Source: an uncultured Pseudomonadota bacterium
GTDB lineage: Bacteria; Myxococcota_A; Bradymonadia; Bradymonadales; Bradymonadaceae
Length of the DNA: 38,103 nucleotides
NCBI GenBank assembly: GCA_950059285.1
Contig: CATLTV010000028.1
Span: forward strand, 1-38,103
Reading direction: 5' to 3'
In this document: one piece after another, positions 7,207 to 15,403 of the stretch
Numbering within the stretch: the first letter of the stretch is position 1
How the letters are laid out: each line of letters opens with the position of its first letter
Translations under genes and position numbers: made by a program
The notes under the pieces: model-generated
What the model saw: only the letters and a program-made list of their open reading frames with translations
Told to the model about the DNA's origin: nothing
Databases searched by the model: none

Positions 7207-10200
7207 ATGAACACACAGGGCACTAAGAAGTGTGGACATCTTGAGCGTATGTTAAGGCGTATGAGAGGAGCGATGATTGTCGCTGCGGTTGCGGGTGCGC
7301 CGATGACATCCGCCTATGCGCAGGATGACGCCGAGCCAGCTGTGGCTGATGAGCAGGCTCCTGATACGACTGATGCCGCAGACGCTGCGGTGGCAGAGGA
7401 TGCGGCGTCAGGAGACGCTGCAAACCCTGTAGCTCCCACGGGCGATGCCAGTGCGCAGCCTGCCACTGAAGAGGAAGGTGCAGGAGAGGCCGTGGCGCCC
7501 ACCATGCAAGTTGGCGCGACCGATGAAGAGCGTGCAGCGCTCCAGATGTATCAGAAGGCATTTTCACAGTACAAGCAGGAGTCTGACGACTACCAGAAGA
7601 CTGTGGATAGTTTGGTGGAGTCAAAGTATCGCCAGAAGGTGAGCGAAGTTCGGAGCACCTACAATCGTCAGATCGACGAGTTGACGGCGGTGGAGCGCTC
7701 CAAGCGAAACGATGCGATTGTTGCATTCGAGTCATTCATCGCCAAGCACCCCACCAACGAGAAATACACACCTGATGCGCTGTTCCGCCTTGCCGAGCTT
7801 TATTTCGAGAAGTCCAACGACGACTTCTTGCTCGCAGATGATGAGTATCAGGCTCAGATGGCGTTGTATGAGCGAGGAAAGATCCCTGATCAGCCTCCAT
7901 TGCCCACACGTAACTACGACAACACGATCTCGACGTTTCGCAAGTTGATTAACAACTGGCCCGAGTACCGTTTGCTTGATGGTGCATATTATTTGCTCGC
8001 TTACTGTGAGCTGCAGCAGGGCAACGATGAGGAGGCCAAGGATCTGTTTCTTGCCTTGATCGATAAGCGCCCTGACAGTGAGTTCGTACCAGAGGCGTGG
8101 ATTCGCATTGGTGAGTACTACTTTGATCTGGCTGATCTTGAGAATGCGCGCGAAGCCTACGCCAAGTCGATGGAGTATTCCAACAGTCGCTTTTATGACA
8201 AGGCGCTCTACAAGTTGGCGTGGACGTATTATCGACAGGATAACTTCCCTGACGCGATCGCACGGTTCAAGCAGTTGGTGGAATATTCGGATGAACTTGA
8301 GCGCAAAACGGGACGTTCGGGTTCTGTGTTGAGATCTGAAGCCGTGCAGTATGTGGCGATCAGTCTGGCCGAGAACGACTGGGATAGTGACGGTATTGTG
8401 GATGATAACTTTGGTCTTGCGAGGACCAAGGTATATCTGCCTGGCGAAAAGGATTATGAGCGCGAGATGCTTGCTCAGTTGGTGGATTATCTGTTTGACA
8501 ATGCGTTCTATCGAGAGTCAGCAGATGTCGCACGATACACGCTTGCGCAGTACAAGGAGGATCCCGAGAATCCGAAGTTACATGAGCAGTTGGTGCTTGC
8601 GTTGTTCCGTGATGAGGATATGGATTCGGCCTTTGAAGAGCGTCGTCAAATGGGCGCGTTTTATGGTCCAGACAGCGCATGGTACGCGGCTCAACAGAAG
8701 GCAGGGAACGTGGACGCGATGCGTTACGCTACAGACCTTGCGCGCGACAACTTGATTCAGTCAGCACAGTGGTTTCATGAGCAAGCGCAGAAAGAGCGTG
8801 ATGAAGCGATCGTGAACCAGGATGCCGAAATGTTGGCACGCGCTCAAAACAAGTATGGACTTGCAGCCAAGACCTATGCTGAGTTTTTGAAGAAGCACCC
8901 CAATGATAAAGATTCATTTAAATGGAACTTTTTCTATGCGGAAACACTCTTTTATTCCGAACAGTATCTGCCTGCGTATGAGCAGTATCGTGCGGTGAGA
9001 GAGATGGACCTGAGATCAAAAGAGTTTTACGAGATTCAAGAGACTAGCGCGTTTAACGCAGTGAAGGCGTTGGAGCTTGTGATCAAGGAGCGCATTGCTG
9101 AGGGTGAGATTCCTGGAAAGGTGATGCCCGAAGTTGCAAGTGCTGATGCAGAGGCTGCTGCTCCTGTGGAAGAGGGTGGTGCAATCAAGGCCGAGCCCTT
9201 ACCTGAGCTTGTGCGCAAGTATGTCACCGAGATGGATCGTTATGTTGTGCTCAAATTGAAGAACGCACAGGATCCCTTGCTGGATTCGAAGTTTGCATTT
9301 CAGGCGGCAAAGATCTTTTACGACTTTAATGACTTCCCTGAAGCTCGCAGGCGTTTTGACTGGATCATCAAGACGTATCCAGACAAGGACGTGGGAGCCT
9401 ACGCTGCATCGCTTACACTTGAGACATATCGTGTCGAGAAGGATTATGACAAGTTGGCTGAGAAGGCCAGTGAGTTTGCATCCTTGCTCAAGGGTGATCA
9501 GGTTGAGACCATCAAGGCCGAGATCGAGGAATACGAGCTTGCATCATTGTTCAAGGCAGCCGAGAAGGCTTATGCCGAGGAGCGCTATGAAGATGCTGTC
9601 AAGGGTTACCTTGAGTTGATGAGCAGGGATGAGGAGCAGAAGTATACAACGCTGGCCCTGATTAACACTGCAGTGGCCTATGAGAAGCTGGATAAACCAG
9701 GTGAGGCGGCCAAGGTGTACGAGCGTATCTATACGGAGTTCCCATCAGATGTGTATGCGCCTTATGCATTGTATCGTGTGGCTGTGACATCAGAGCGCTT
9801 CTTTGAGTTTGAGAAGGCATCACAGAACTACCTCGCGTTTTATGATCGTTTTGCAGACAAGGAGACGCCTTCAGAGCTTGATGCATTGCAGTTTGATTTT
9901 GCAGAAAAAGGCGGGCAGGCGCTGTTGAACGGTGCGATTCTGCTTGAGAACATGCAGCAGTACAAAAAGGCATCTGATCGTTACGTGGAGTATGCACGTC
10001 GTTATTCGGACAGACCTGATGCTGATGATGCTTACTGGCAGGCGATCAAGAGCTGGGAGAAGGCCGGTCAGACCCGTGACATGCTCAAGGGTTATGAGCG
10101 CTACATTGATCAGTATGGCAGCACTGAGAACTCGGGTAAGGTCTTTGAGGCTCTTGGTGAACTGTATGGTTATTACGAGGACAAAGGAAGGGATCGCGAT

Positions 10201-10836
10201 GCCAAGAAGTGGTATCAGCGAACCATCGAAGAGTATGGCCGTTATGGTATTCAGCCAGGCTCGCCCGAGGCGTATTATGCTGCGGAGGCCGAGTTTAAGT
10301 TGCTCGAATATGAATTTGCTGCCTGGGATAGCATCAAGATCAAGGGTTCACAAAAGCAGCAAGGAAAGTTGTTGCAAGACAGGATCAAGGGCCAGCAGGA
10401 ACTCAACCAGAAGTACGAGCGTATTTATGCGTATCGTAACCTTGAGTGGACGCTCGCCGCGAGCTTCAGGGTAGGCAGCATGTATCAGCGTTTTGCTCAG
10501 GCATTGTATGATACTCCTGTGCCCTTTGCTGAGGGGAGCGAGGAGTGGGACATCTACCGCACACAGTTGGATGATATTGCGGTGCCGCTTGAGGATGAGG
10601 CTGTAAAGAACTATGAGAAGGTAATTGCCAAGGCGCGAGAAGAGAAGGTGGTCAATGAATGGACCAAGCGAGCGCTTGAAGAGCTGAACAAGTACCGTCC
10701 AGCCGACTTCCCACTGTACAAGGAAGAGCGTCAGGGCATTCAGGACGAGATGAGCACAGGTCTGCCGTATCTTGATGGTGATGTGTACAACGAAGTTCTG
10801 GGTACAGGTGGTGAGAAGAAGGAGGAGTCTAAATGA
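7207..10836 (+). CDS. Very large exported TPR protein (GltD/AgnA-like in size and context)
   Basis: About 1209 residues. A basic N-terminus (HLERMLRRMRGAM) and hydrophobic IVAAVAGAPMTSAYA form a signal peptide cut before QDD. An Asp/Ala/Pro-rich low-complexity linker follows for roughly 80 residues, then TPR repeats run through most of the rest, many with BamD/YbgF-like spacing (YTPDALFRLAELYFEKS, FVPEAWIRIGEYYFDLADLENAREAYAKS, FYDKALYKLAWTYYRQDNFPDAIARF, YADAYFN-type helices). Size and neighbours suggest the large periplasmic TPR component of Agl/Glt-type systems; this is by context and not by a diagnostic motif. The start is uncertain: the frame opens at 7120, overlapping the previous gene, with ATGs at 7123, 7186, 7207 and 7249. 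I took 7207 because it leaves a normal signal peptide. The stop overlaps the next frame (ATGA at 10833). Confidence 0.85.
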   Translation: MNTQGTKKCGHLERMLRRMRGAMIVAAVAGAPMTSAYAQDDAEPAVADEQAPDTTDAADAAVAEDAASGDAANPVAPTGDASAQPATEEEGAGEAVAPTMQVGATDEERAALQMYQKAFSQYKQESDDYQKTVDSLVESKYRQKVSEVRSTYNRQIDELTAVERSKRNDAIVAFESFIAKHPTNEKYTPDALFRLAELYFEKSNDDFLLADDEYQAQMALYERGKIPDQPPLPTRNYDNTISTFRKLINNWPEYRLLDGAYYLLAYCELQQGNDEEAKDLFLALIDKRPDSEFVPEAWIRIGEYYFDLADLENAREAYAKSMEYSNSRFYDKALYKLAWTYYRQDNFPDAIARFKQLVEYSDELERKTGRSGSVLRSEAVQYVAISLAENDWDSDGIVDDNFGLARTKVYLPGEKDYEREMLAQLVDYLFDNAFYRESADVARYTLAQYKEDPENPKLHEQLVLALFRDEDMDSAFEERRQMGAFYGPDSAWYAAQQKAGNVDAMRYATDLARDNLIQSAQWFHEQAQKERDEAIVNQDAEMLARAQNKYGLAAKTYAEFLKKHPNDKDSFKWNFFYAETLFYSEQYLPAYEQYRAVREMDLRSKEFYEIQETSAFNAVKALELVIKERIAEGEIPGKVMPEVASADAEAAAPVEEGGAIKAEPLPELVRKYVTEMDRYVVLKLKNAQDPLLDSKFAFQAAKIFYDFNDFPEARRRFDWIIKTYPDKDVGAYAASLTLETYRVEKDYDKLAEKASEFASLLKGDQVETIKAEIEEYELASLFKAAEKAYAEERYEDAVKGYLELMSRDEEQKYTTLALINTAVAYEKLDKPGEAAKVYERIYTEFPSDVYAPYALYRVAVTSERFFEFEKASQNYLAFYDRFADKETPSELDALQFDFAEKGGQALLNGAILLENMQQYKKASDRYVEYARRYSDRPDADDAYWQAIKSWEKAGQTRDMLKGYERYIDQYGSTENSGKVFEALGELYGYYEDKGRDRDAKKWYQRTIEEYGRYGIQPGSPEAYYAAEAEFKLLEYEFAAWDSIKIKGSQKQQGKLLQDRIKGQQELNQKYERIYAYRNLEWTLAASFRVGSMYQRFAQALYDTPVPFAEGSEEWDIYRTQLDDIAVPLEDEAVKNYEKVIAKAREEKVVNEWTKRALEELNKYRPADFPLYKEERQGIQDEMSTGLPYLDGDVYNEVLGTGGEKKEESK

Positions 10837-10847
10837 GAGGATCATCC

Positions 10848-12185
10848 ATGACACGTCAGATAAAACGAGCATACATGATGTATTTGTGTTCATGCATGTT
10901 TGGTGGACTGGTTGCCTGTAAGACTCCTCAGGCTCCAGAGGACAAACCTCTTGATGAGGTCTCTACTGAGACGAGCAAGGCACCAAGTGCTGAGGATCTT
11001 GGTGCTCAGGATGAGCCCCAGGAAGACGCCAAAGAGACGACAGAGGTTGCGGCAGAGGAGACAGCACCTGAAGAAAAAGAGGCTCCAAAAGAGGGTTCAA
11101 AGGCTGGCTTTAATGTTGATGCATCGTTTAATCGAAAGGTGAAGCGGGCTGTTGAGGACGCTCAGAGCGGGGATTATGAGAGCGCGCAAACACGTTTGAG
11201 TGCGCTTGTGGAGGAGCCAGGTGGTTTCTTTGCTGCATACAACCTTGGTCTGGTGCAGGAGTCTCAGGGCGCCTACGACAAGGCTGCGACATCGTATTAC
11301 AAGGCGTTAAATCTTGAGCCTGATTTTAGTCCTGCGTTATTGAACCTGACTCGTCTTTATGTGCGTCAGGGAAGTCTTGAGGATGCCAGGAAGATTGCGC
11401 AGAAGTTTATCGAAGCAAGGCCAGATAATGTGACGCATCGTGTGGCAAGTCTTGAGGTGATGCTTGCACAGAAGCGTTATGAGGACGTTGAGAGGCAAGC
11501 AAGAGAGCTTCTGAGGCGAGATGAGCAGAATATTGAAGCGATGATTGTATTGGCCGATGCGAACTATCGTCTTGGGCGATATGAGTTGGCCAGAGCTATT
11601 CTTGAGCGAGGCGTGAAGATTGCGCCAAAGCGAGGCGAGCTTTTTTACAAGAATGGTTTGGTGGAGCTCAAGCTCAAGAACAAGACCAAGGCACGCGTTA
11701 ACTTTGAGGAGGCGGTGCGCATTCAACCGCGTTTGCCTGAGGCGCACAATAACCTTGGTGTGTTGATGCATGAGGCGCGTGATTATGACAATGCGATCGT
11801 ACACTATCGTAAAGCGATTGCCGACTGGCCAGACTTCGCGGTGGCGTGGTTGAACCTTGGCAATGCGCTCAAGGGGAAGGGTGAGTTCAAGGATTCCGAG
11901 GTGGCCTTCAAGAAGGCGATCGAGATGGACAAGGGATATGCTGATGCGTACTTCAACCTGGCGTTGTTGTACCTTGAGAGTGATGTGCCTGGTCTTACAG
12001 TTGAGCAGCGGTTGCAGAAAGCGATCGACACGTTGAACGAGTACAAGGGGGTGGCCAAGGGGCGTCTTGAGAAGGATGATCCTGCGGACAAGTACATTGC
12101 AGAGGCGAAGAAGGGGATTGAGGAGGAGAAAGCTCGTCAGGAGATGCTCCGTCAATCTCAGATGGAAGTCGAAAGCGGCGAATAA
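10848..12185 (+). CDS. TPR lipoprotein, GltE (AglT)-like
   Basis: 445 residues. The lipobox LVAC with lipidated Cys24 indicates a lipoprotein. An acidic linker rich in Glu, Ala and Pro follows (to about residue 90), then canonical TPR repeats: FFAAYNLGLVQESQGAYDKAATSYYKALNLEP, LPEAHNNLGVLMHEARDYDNAIVHYRKAIADWP, FAVAWLNLGNALKGKGEFKDSEVAFKKAIEMD, YADAYFNLALLY. Architecture, length and position between large TPR genes and a TolQ/ExbD motor match the gliding TPR lipoprotein GltE/AglT of Myxococcus, but I did not align them. The ATG at 10848 has GAGGA 6 bases upstream; an earlier ATG at 10833 overlaps the previous stop as ATGA. Either way translation is probably coupled to the gene before. Confidence 0.88.
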   Translation: MTRQIKRAYMMYLCSCMFGGLVACKTPQAPEDKPLDEVSTETSKAPSAEDLGAQDEPQEDAKETTEVAAEETAPEEKEAPKEGSKAGFNVDASFNRKVKRAVEDAQSGDYESAQTRLSALVEEPGGFFAAYNLGLVQESQGAYDKAATSYYKALNLEPDFSPALLNLTRLYVRQGSLEDARKIAQKFIEARPDNVTHRVASLEVMLAQKRYEDVERQARELLRRDEQNIEAMIVLADANYRLGRYELARAILERGVKIAPKRGELFYKNGLVELKLKNKTKARVNFEEAVRIQPRLPEAHNNLGVLMHEARDYDNAIVHYRKAIADWPDFAVAWLNLGNALKGKGEFKDSEVAFKKAIEMDKGYADAYFNLALLYLESDVPGLTVEQRLQKAIDTLNEYKGVAKGRLEKDDPADKYIAEAKKGIEEEKARQEMLRQSQMEVESGE

Positions 12186-12203
12186 CGCTTGAGGAGGTTT
12201 AAG

Positions 12204-12431
12204 ATGAAGAAATTTTTAGCAGGTTCAATGTGTGTATGTGGTCTGTTGTTGATCAGCAGTACAGCATCGGCTCAGGTGATCACTCTGGAAGAGACTGCGT
12301 TGAAGGGACGTATCCAGAAACCCGAGGCATTTTACATTCTACAGCATGCACAGCTTGATTATGAGTCCTTGGATGCAAAGCCTAGCTTTATTGAGGATTT
12401 AAAGGAGACTGTGGAAGAGGATCCTTTCTAA
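12204..12431 (+). CDS. Small conserved-looking exported protein (75 aa)
   Basis: Starts at an ATG with a strong GAGGAGG site 6 bases upstream, 18 bases after the TPR lipoprotein gene. A signal peptide (MKKFLAGSMCVCGLLLISSTASA, cut before QVITL) leaves about 52 mature residues, ending ETVEEDPF. The mature part (LEETALKGRIQKPEAFYILQHAQLDYESLD) resembles, from memory, short segments encoded beside Glt-type TPR lipoproteins in other Myxococcota. No catalytic motif is seen. Given its place between the TPR lipoprotein and the proton-channel genes, it is likely a small periplasmic subunit. It is the last gene of the first part of the cluster before a 305-base gap. Confidence 0.8.
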   Translation: MKKFLAGSMCVCGLLLISSTASAQVITLEETALKGRIQKPEAFYILQHAQLDYESLDAKPSFIEDLKETVEEDPF

Positions 12432-12736
12432 ATAAATGTGAAAGGGTACGACTTGCAGTAAAAAGAGGTTGGTAGGTAGCCTTCCTTTATGTTATAGACA
12501 TGAGTCCCGTGAGCGCACCTGATGAATTCTACAGATGAGAGAAGTCATCGGCTTCGAACTGGAAAGTATGTAGGGTGTGTGGATCGAGGAAGCAAAGAAA
12601 AGACTAACAGAGTGGTGTGAATAGCATTGTTGTAGAGAGAAGTTAGAGAGCATCAAGGAGTTTGATGCGATGCAACGATGAGAGAGAGCACTGCTAAACA
12701 AAAAGTAGACTAAACGTGTACTGGAGGTAACTGAAC
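12432..12736 (+). other. Intergenic gap inside the Agl/Glt-like cluster
   Basis: 305 bases without a credible gene. The second half is rich in GA on this strand. A weak promoter-like pair exists (TTGGTA with TATAGA, 18-base spacer, around 12470-12500). No strong terminator hairpin is visible, so read-through from the TPR genes into the motor genes is possible. A GGAGG site lies just before the ATG at 12737. Confidence 0.4.
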
Positions 12737-13381
12737 ATGGGCGCAATTGCTGAAGCCTTCCGCACAGGCGGTGTGTGGATGTATATTATCCTCGCCGTCA
12801 GCATCATCGCTATTGGCATCACGATCGAGCGATTCATCTACTTGTTCTTCAAGTACAGTGTGAACGCCGAACCATTCATGGCACAGATTCAGAAGTTGGT
12901 GATGGCCAACAATATTGATCGTGCTATCAAACTTTGTAACGCACAGCCATCAGCAGCGTTGCCACGCGTGATTAAGGCAGGCTTGACTCGCGCCAACAAG
13001 GGCGAAGTTGAGATTCAGAACGCACTTGAAGAAGCAACTCTTGAGGTTGTTCCTATGGTGCAGAAGCGTACACCTGTCCTTCAGCCCCTGGCGAACATCG
13101 CTACGCTGTTGGGTCTTCTGGGTACGATTATCGGTCTTATTCAGGCGTTCGCTGCGTTGGAGAAAGCTACACCTGAGACTCGTCAGAAGTTGTTGGCGCG
13201 TGGTATTGCTCTCGCGATGAACACCACTGCGTTCGGTCTTATTGTGGCTATTCCTACATTGGTGTTCCACATGGTGCTTTCAAGCATGACCAAGAAGATC
13301 TTGGATGAGATCGACATGTACAGTGTGAAGCTTGAGAACTTGTTGATCAGCCGTGGCAAGAGTGGCGCAGCTGAAGAGTAG
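12737..13381 (+). CDS. MotA/TolQ/ExbB proton channel protein (AglR-like)
   Basis: 214 residues, the usual TolQ/ExbB size. Inner-membrane subunit of a proton-driven motor that pairs with ExbD/TolR proteins. Three membrane segments are visible: WMYIILAVSIIAIGITIERFIYLF near the N-terminus, and the conserved pair LQPLANIATLLGLLGTIIGLIQAFAAL and LARGIALAMNTTAFGLIVAIPTLVFHMVL, with the polar Thr/Asn residues expected in the proton path. A cytoplasmic loop of about 90 residues lies between TM1 and TM2. It is followed by two ExbD genes, the same order as aglR-aglQ-aglS of Myxococcus gliding, and TPR/GltE-like genes lie upstream. A role in a Tol-Pal or TonB system is less likely because no tolA, tolB, pal or TonB-receptor gene is nearby. 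Confidence 0.93.
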   Translation: MGAIAEAFRTGGVWMYIILAVSIIAIGITIERFIYLFFKYSVNAEPFMAQIQKLVMANNIDRAIKLCNAQPSAALPRVIKAGLTRANKGEVEIQNALEEATLEVVPMVQKRTPVLQPLANIATLLGLLGTIIGLIQAFAALEKATPETRQKLLARGIALAMNTTAFGLIVAIPTLVFHMVLSSMTKKILDEIDMYSVKLENLLISRGKSGAAEE

Positions 13382-13647
13382 GTTTTCCTATCAGGGGAGA
13401 GTTGGTTAGGGTCGTGTGTGGCTGAAGTGTTGTGCGCGACCTTTTCCTACCCTCCTCTTTGTGAGCCGTGTTAGAAAAGTGGCAATGACAGATGGAACAT
13501 TTTAGGTGTGACGTTGTCTGTGATTGTTGTGAGGGGGATGCTGAGAAGTATGTGTCTGAGGCGGTTCGAAGTTAAGCAAGGAATACTGGGGTTGAGATGT
13601 ATAGAGATATAGGTTTTGGCCCCTGGTTTTAAGAAGAAGAGAGAGAC

Positions 13648-14343
13648 ATGTCGCGAAGTAAGCGAATGGAAGAGGAAGAGCAGGAGCTGGATCTTGCCCC
13701 GATTATGAACATGGTGGTGATTTTGATTCCACTTCTGTTGTTGTCGGTGGTGTTCGTTCAGGTCGCTGTGATCAACATTACAGCACCCAAGCTCTCGATG
13801 GGACCTCAGTCTGACACTCCACCTGATGAGGACAAGAAGCCATTGAACCTTACGGTGACGATTGCGCCTAACGGATTCCGCATCGCTGCTGAGGGTGGTA
13901 ACTTGAAGGCAGTGGCTGGGTGCCCTGAGGGTGGTCCTACGATTTGCTTGCGCAGCGATAAGAATGTCGATGTTGCGGCGAAGTTTGGCGATGCCAGGAA
14001 GTATGTTGCTGGCGGAGATCTTAAGGCTGCTGGTGATTCTATTGAAGAGGGTCTTACCGCGTTCAATTGGCGAGTGCTGTATAACGAACTTGCCAAGCTC
14101 AAAGCTCGTTTCCCTGAGGAGACAGTGATGAACGTGTCTGCTGATCCTGATATTCCTTTTGGCGCAGTGGTTCGTTTGATGGACGTTGCTCGTTATCAGC
14201 TTGATAAAGAGGCCTACGATGCAGATAAAGCGTTTTGGGATGCGTCATATAAGAAGGTGAAAGTCAAGGATGAGTCTGACGGGCAGTTCAAGGAGAAGCC
14301 AGCGGACTTGTTTAGCGACCCTGTGTTGGCTATTGCCCAGTAG
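13648..14343 (+). CDS. ExbD/TolR-family protein lacking the canonical membrane Asp (AglQ/AglS-like)
   Basis: 231 residues, long for ExbD. A single N-terminal membrane helix (PIMNMVVILIPLLLLSVVFVQVAV) leads to a periplasmic domain. The residue usually occupied by the proton-carrying Asp of ExbD/TolR (pattern P-L-x-D-V) is Asn21 here (API-M-N-M). The periplasmic region is longer than usual, with a two-Cys segment (GCPEGGPTICLRSD) and the C-terminal ExbD pattern MNVSADPDIPFGAVVRLMDVAR. It lies 266 bases after the channel gene, with no clear gene between, and 19 bases before the second ExbD gene. It would form a mixed stator with its neighbour, probably contributing structure more than proton transfer. 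Confidence 0.9.
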   Translation: MSRSKRMEEEEQELDLAPIMNMVVILIPLLLLSVVFVQVAVINITAPKLSMGPQSDTPPDEDKKPLNLTVTIAPNGFRIAAEGGNLKAVAGCPEGGPTICLRSDKNVDVAAKFGDARKYVAGGDLKAAGDSIEEGLTAFNWRVLYNELAKLKARFPEETVMNVSADPDIPFGAVVRLMDVARYQLDKEAYDADKAFWDASYKKVKVKDESDGQFKEKPADLFSDPVLAIAQ

Positions 14344-14362
14344 GTTGATTGAGGAGAGACTG

Positions 14363-14929
14363 ATGTCGGAACAGCAAGCAGATATTTGGAACGAGGTCAA
14401 GCCAAACCGTGGCAAGCGTCGTAAGAGGCGTGATGAAGGCGGTAGTGGCTCGATGAACATCAACTCGTTGATGGACATCATGGTGATTATCCTCGTCTTC
14501 CTTTTGAAGAGTTATGGTGATGAGCCATTGAAGGTGGAAGCAGAGGACTTGAAGGCTCCATCCAGTATGGCGGAGTTGACCCCCAAAGACATGACAACTG
14601 TGTCTATCACTCAGAAGGCGATTCTGGTGGATGACAAGATGGCTGCTCCCGTGAAAAACGGTGCGGTTGACAAGAGCATGAAGAAGGGTGGTGAGAACGC
14701 TTTGATGATTACACCTTTGTTCGAGAAGTTGAACGAAGCGGTCAAGCGTAAGAAGCGTGAAAAAGAGTTGATGCGTCAGGATTACGAGCCTGTCGTGACC
14801 ATTATTGCTGACCAGGCCATTCCTTACAGGTTGGTCACAGAGGTGATGTTCACTGCTGGTCAGGCTGAACTCAGCCAGTTCAAGATTGCTGTCATCAAGA
14901 AAGCTCGCCCCTCATTTGGTGCTAACTAA
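14363..14929 (+). CDS. ExbD/TolR-family protein with intact membrane Asp (AglS/AglQ-like)
   Basis: 188 residues. A very basic cytoplasmic start (NRGKRRKRRDE) precedes one membrane helix (NINSLMDIMVIILVFLLKSYG) that keeps the proton-binding Asp38 at the family position. A periplasmic ExbD domain follows, ending with the typical VVTIIADQAIPYRLVTEVMFTAGQAELSQFKIAVIKK. The ATG at 14363 has GAGGAG 6 bases upstream; the open frame extends to 14270 inside the previous gene but the longer start has no support. Together with the channel protein and the first ExbD it forms a one-channel, two-ExbD motor set. A hairpin with a T run follows at 15018-15067. Confidence 0.92.
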   Translation: MSEQQADIWNEVKPNRGKRRKRRDEGGSGSMNINSLMDIMVIILVFLLKSYGDEPLKVEAEDLKAPSSMAELTPKDMTTVSITQKAILVDDKMAAPVKNGAVDKSMKKGGENALMITPLFEKLNEAVKRKKREKELMRQDYEPVVTIIADQAIPYRLVTEVMFTAGQAELSQFKIAVIKKARPSFGAN

Positions 14930-15017
14930 TCAGTGTGATGGTGTGGTCGTGTAGTAATCATGCAGATCATGCCATCCTGATTGAGTAAATGAGTTGGCTA
15001 CAAGTATGTAGGCGATA

Positions 15018-15067
15018 GGATGTGCGATAGCTCCCCGTTGATAGGGCAGATGTCACACATCCTTTTT
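15018..15067 (+). terminator. Probable terminator after the motor genes
   Basis: A 7-bp stem (GGATGTG at 15018-15024 with CACATCC at 15056-15062) is followed directly by TTTTT. The loop of 31 bases is long but has internal complementarity. It is about 90 bases after the second ExbD stop. Confidence 0.45.
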
Positions 15068-15403
15068 GCATTTTGCGTAAGAACTTTGTAGTGTGGTCAG
15101 TGGTTTTTATAACAGAAATAAGTATGAGCTGGAACATTTGGGTGGTTTAAGGTGTCTGAGCTTGTGAGGCCTGTTGCGCTGGTGTGTTTTGCCTTGGCAG
15201 AGTGCGATTAACGCATGGATTGGGCTTTAATGGGATTGTATCCGTGTCGATACACGAGATGCTTCTAAAGTTGAGGCAACCCTGGCTTTTATGCTTTTAA
15301 AAGAGCTGGGTGTGTCAATGTTAAGTGAAAGGTTTTAACTATCCTCAAGGGATGTTCTCAGCACCGTTGTGAATATCTGTGATACAATGAAAGGGATCCT
15401 CTT
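15068..15403 (+). other. Intergenic region upstream of the GltG-like gene
   Basis: 336 bases without a credible gene. The only candidate signal is an extended -10 (TGATACAAT, 15380-15388) with no clear -35, placed so close to the ATG that the ribosome binding site AAGGGA would sit at the predicted transcript start. That makes the promoter doubtful. Confidence 0.3.

Noticed and set aside
11337-12155. Open frame of 272 codons antisense to the TPR lipoprotein gene
   Set aside because: The Leu/Arg-rich translation is the expected antisense of TPR codons; no start signal or family is seen.
12737-14929. Channel and ExbD genes as a Tol-Pal or TonB system
   Set aside because: No tolA, tolB, pal or TonB-dependent receptor gene lies nearby, while GltE-like and GltG-like genes flank the set.
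15380-15388. Extended -10 promoter for the GltG-like gene
   Set aside because: No -35 is visible and the predicted start would fall on the ribosome binding site.
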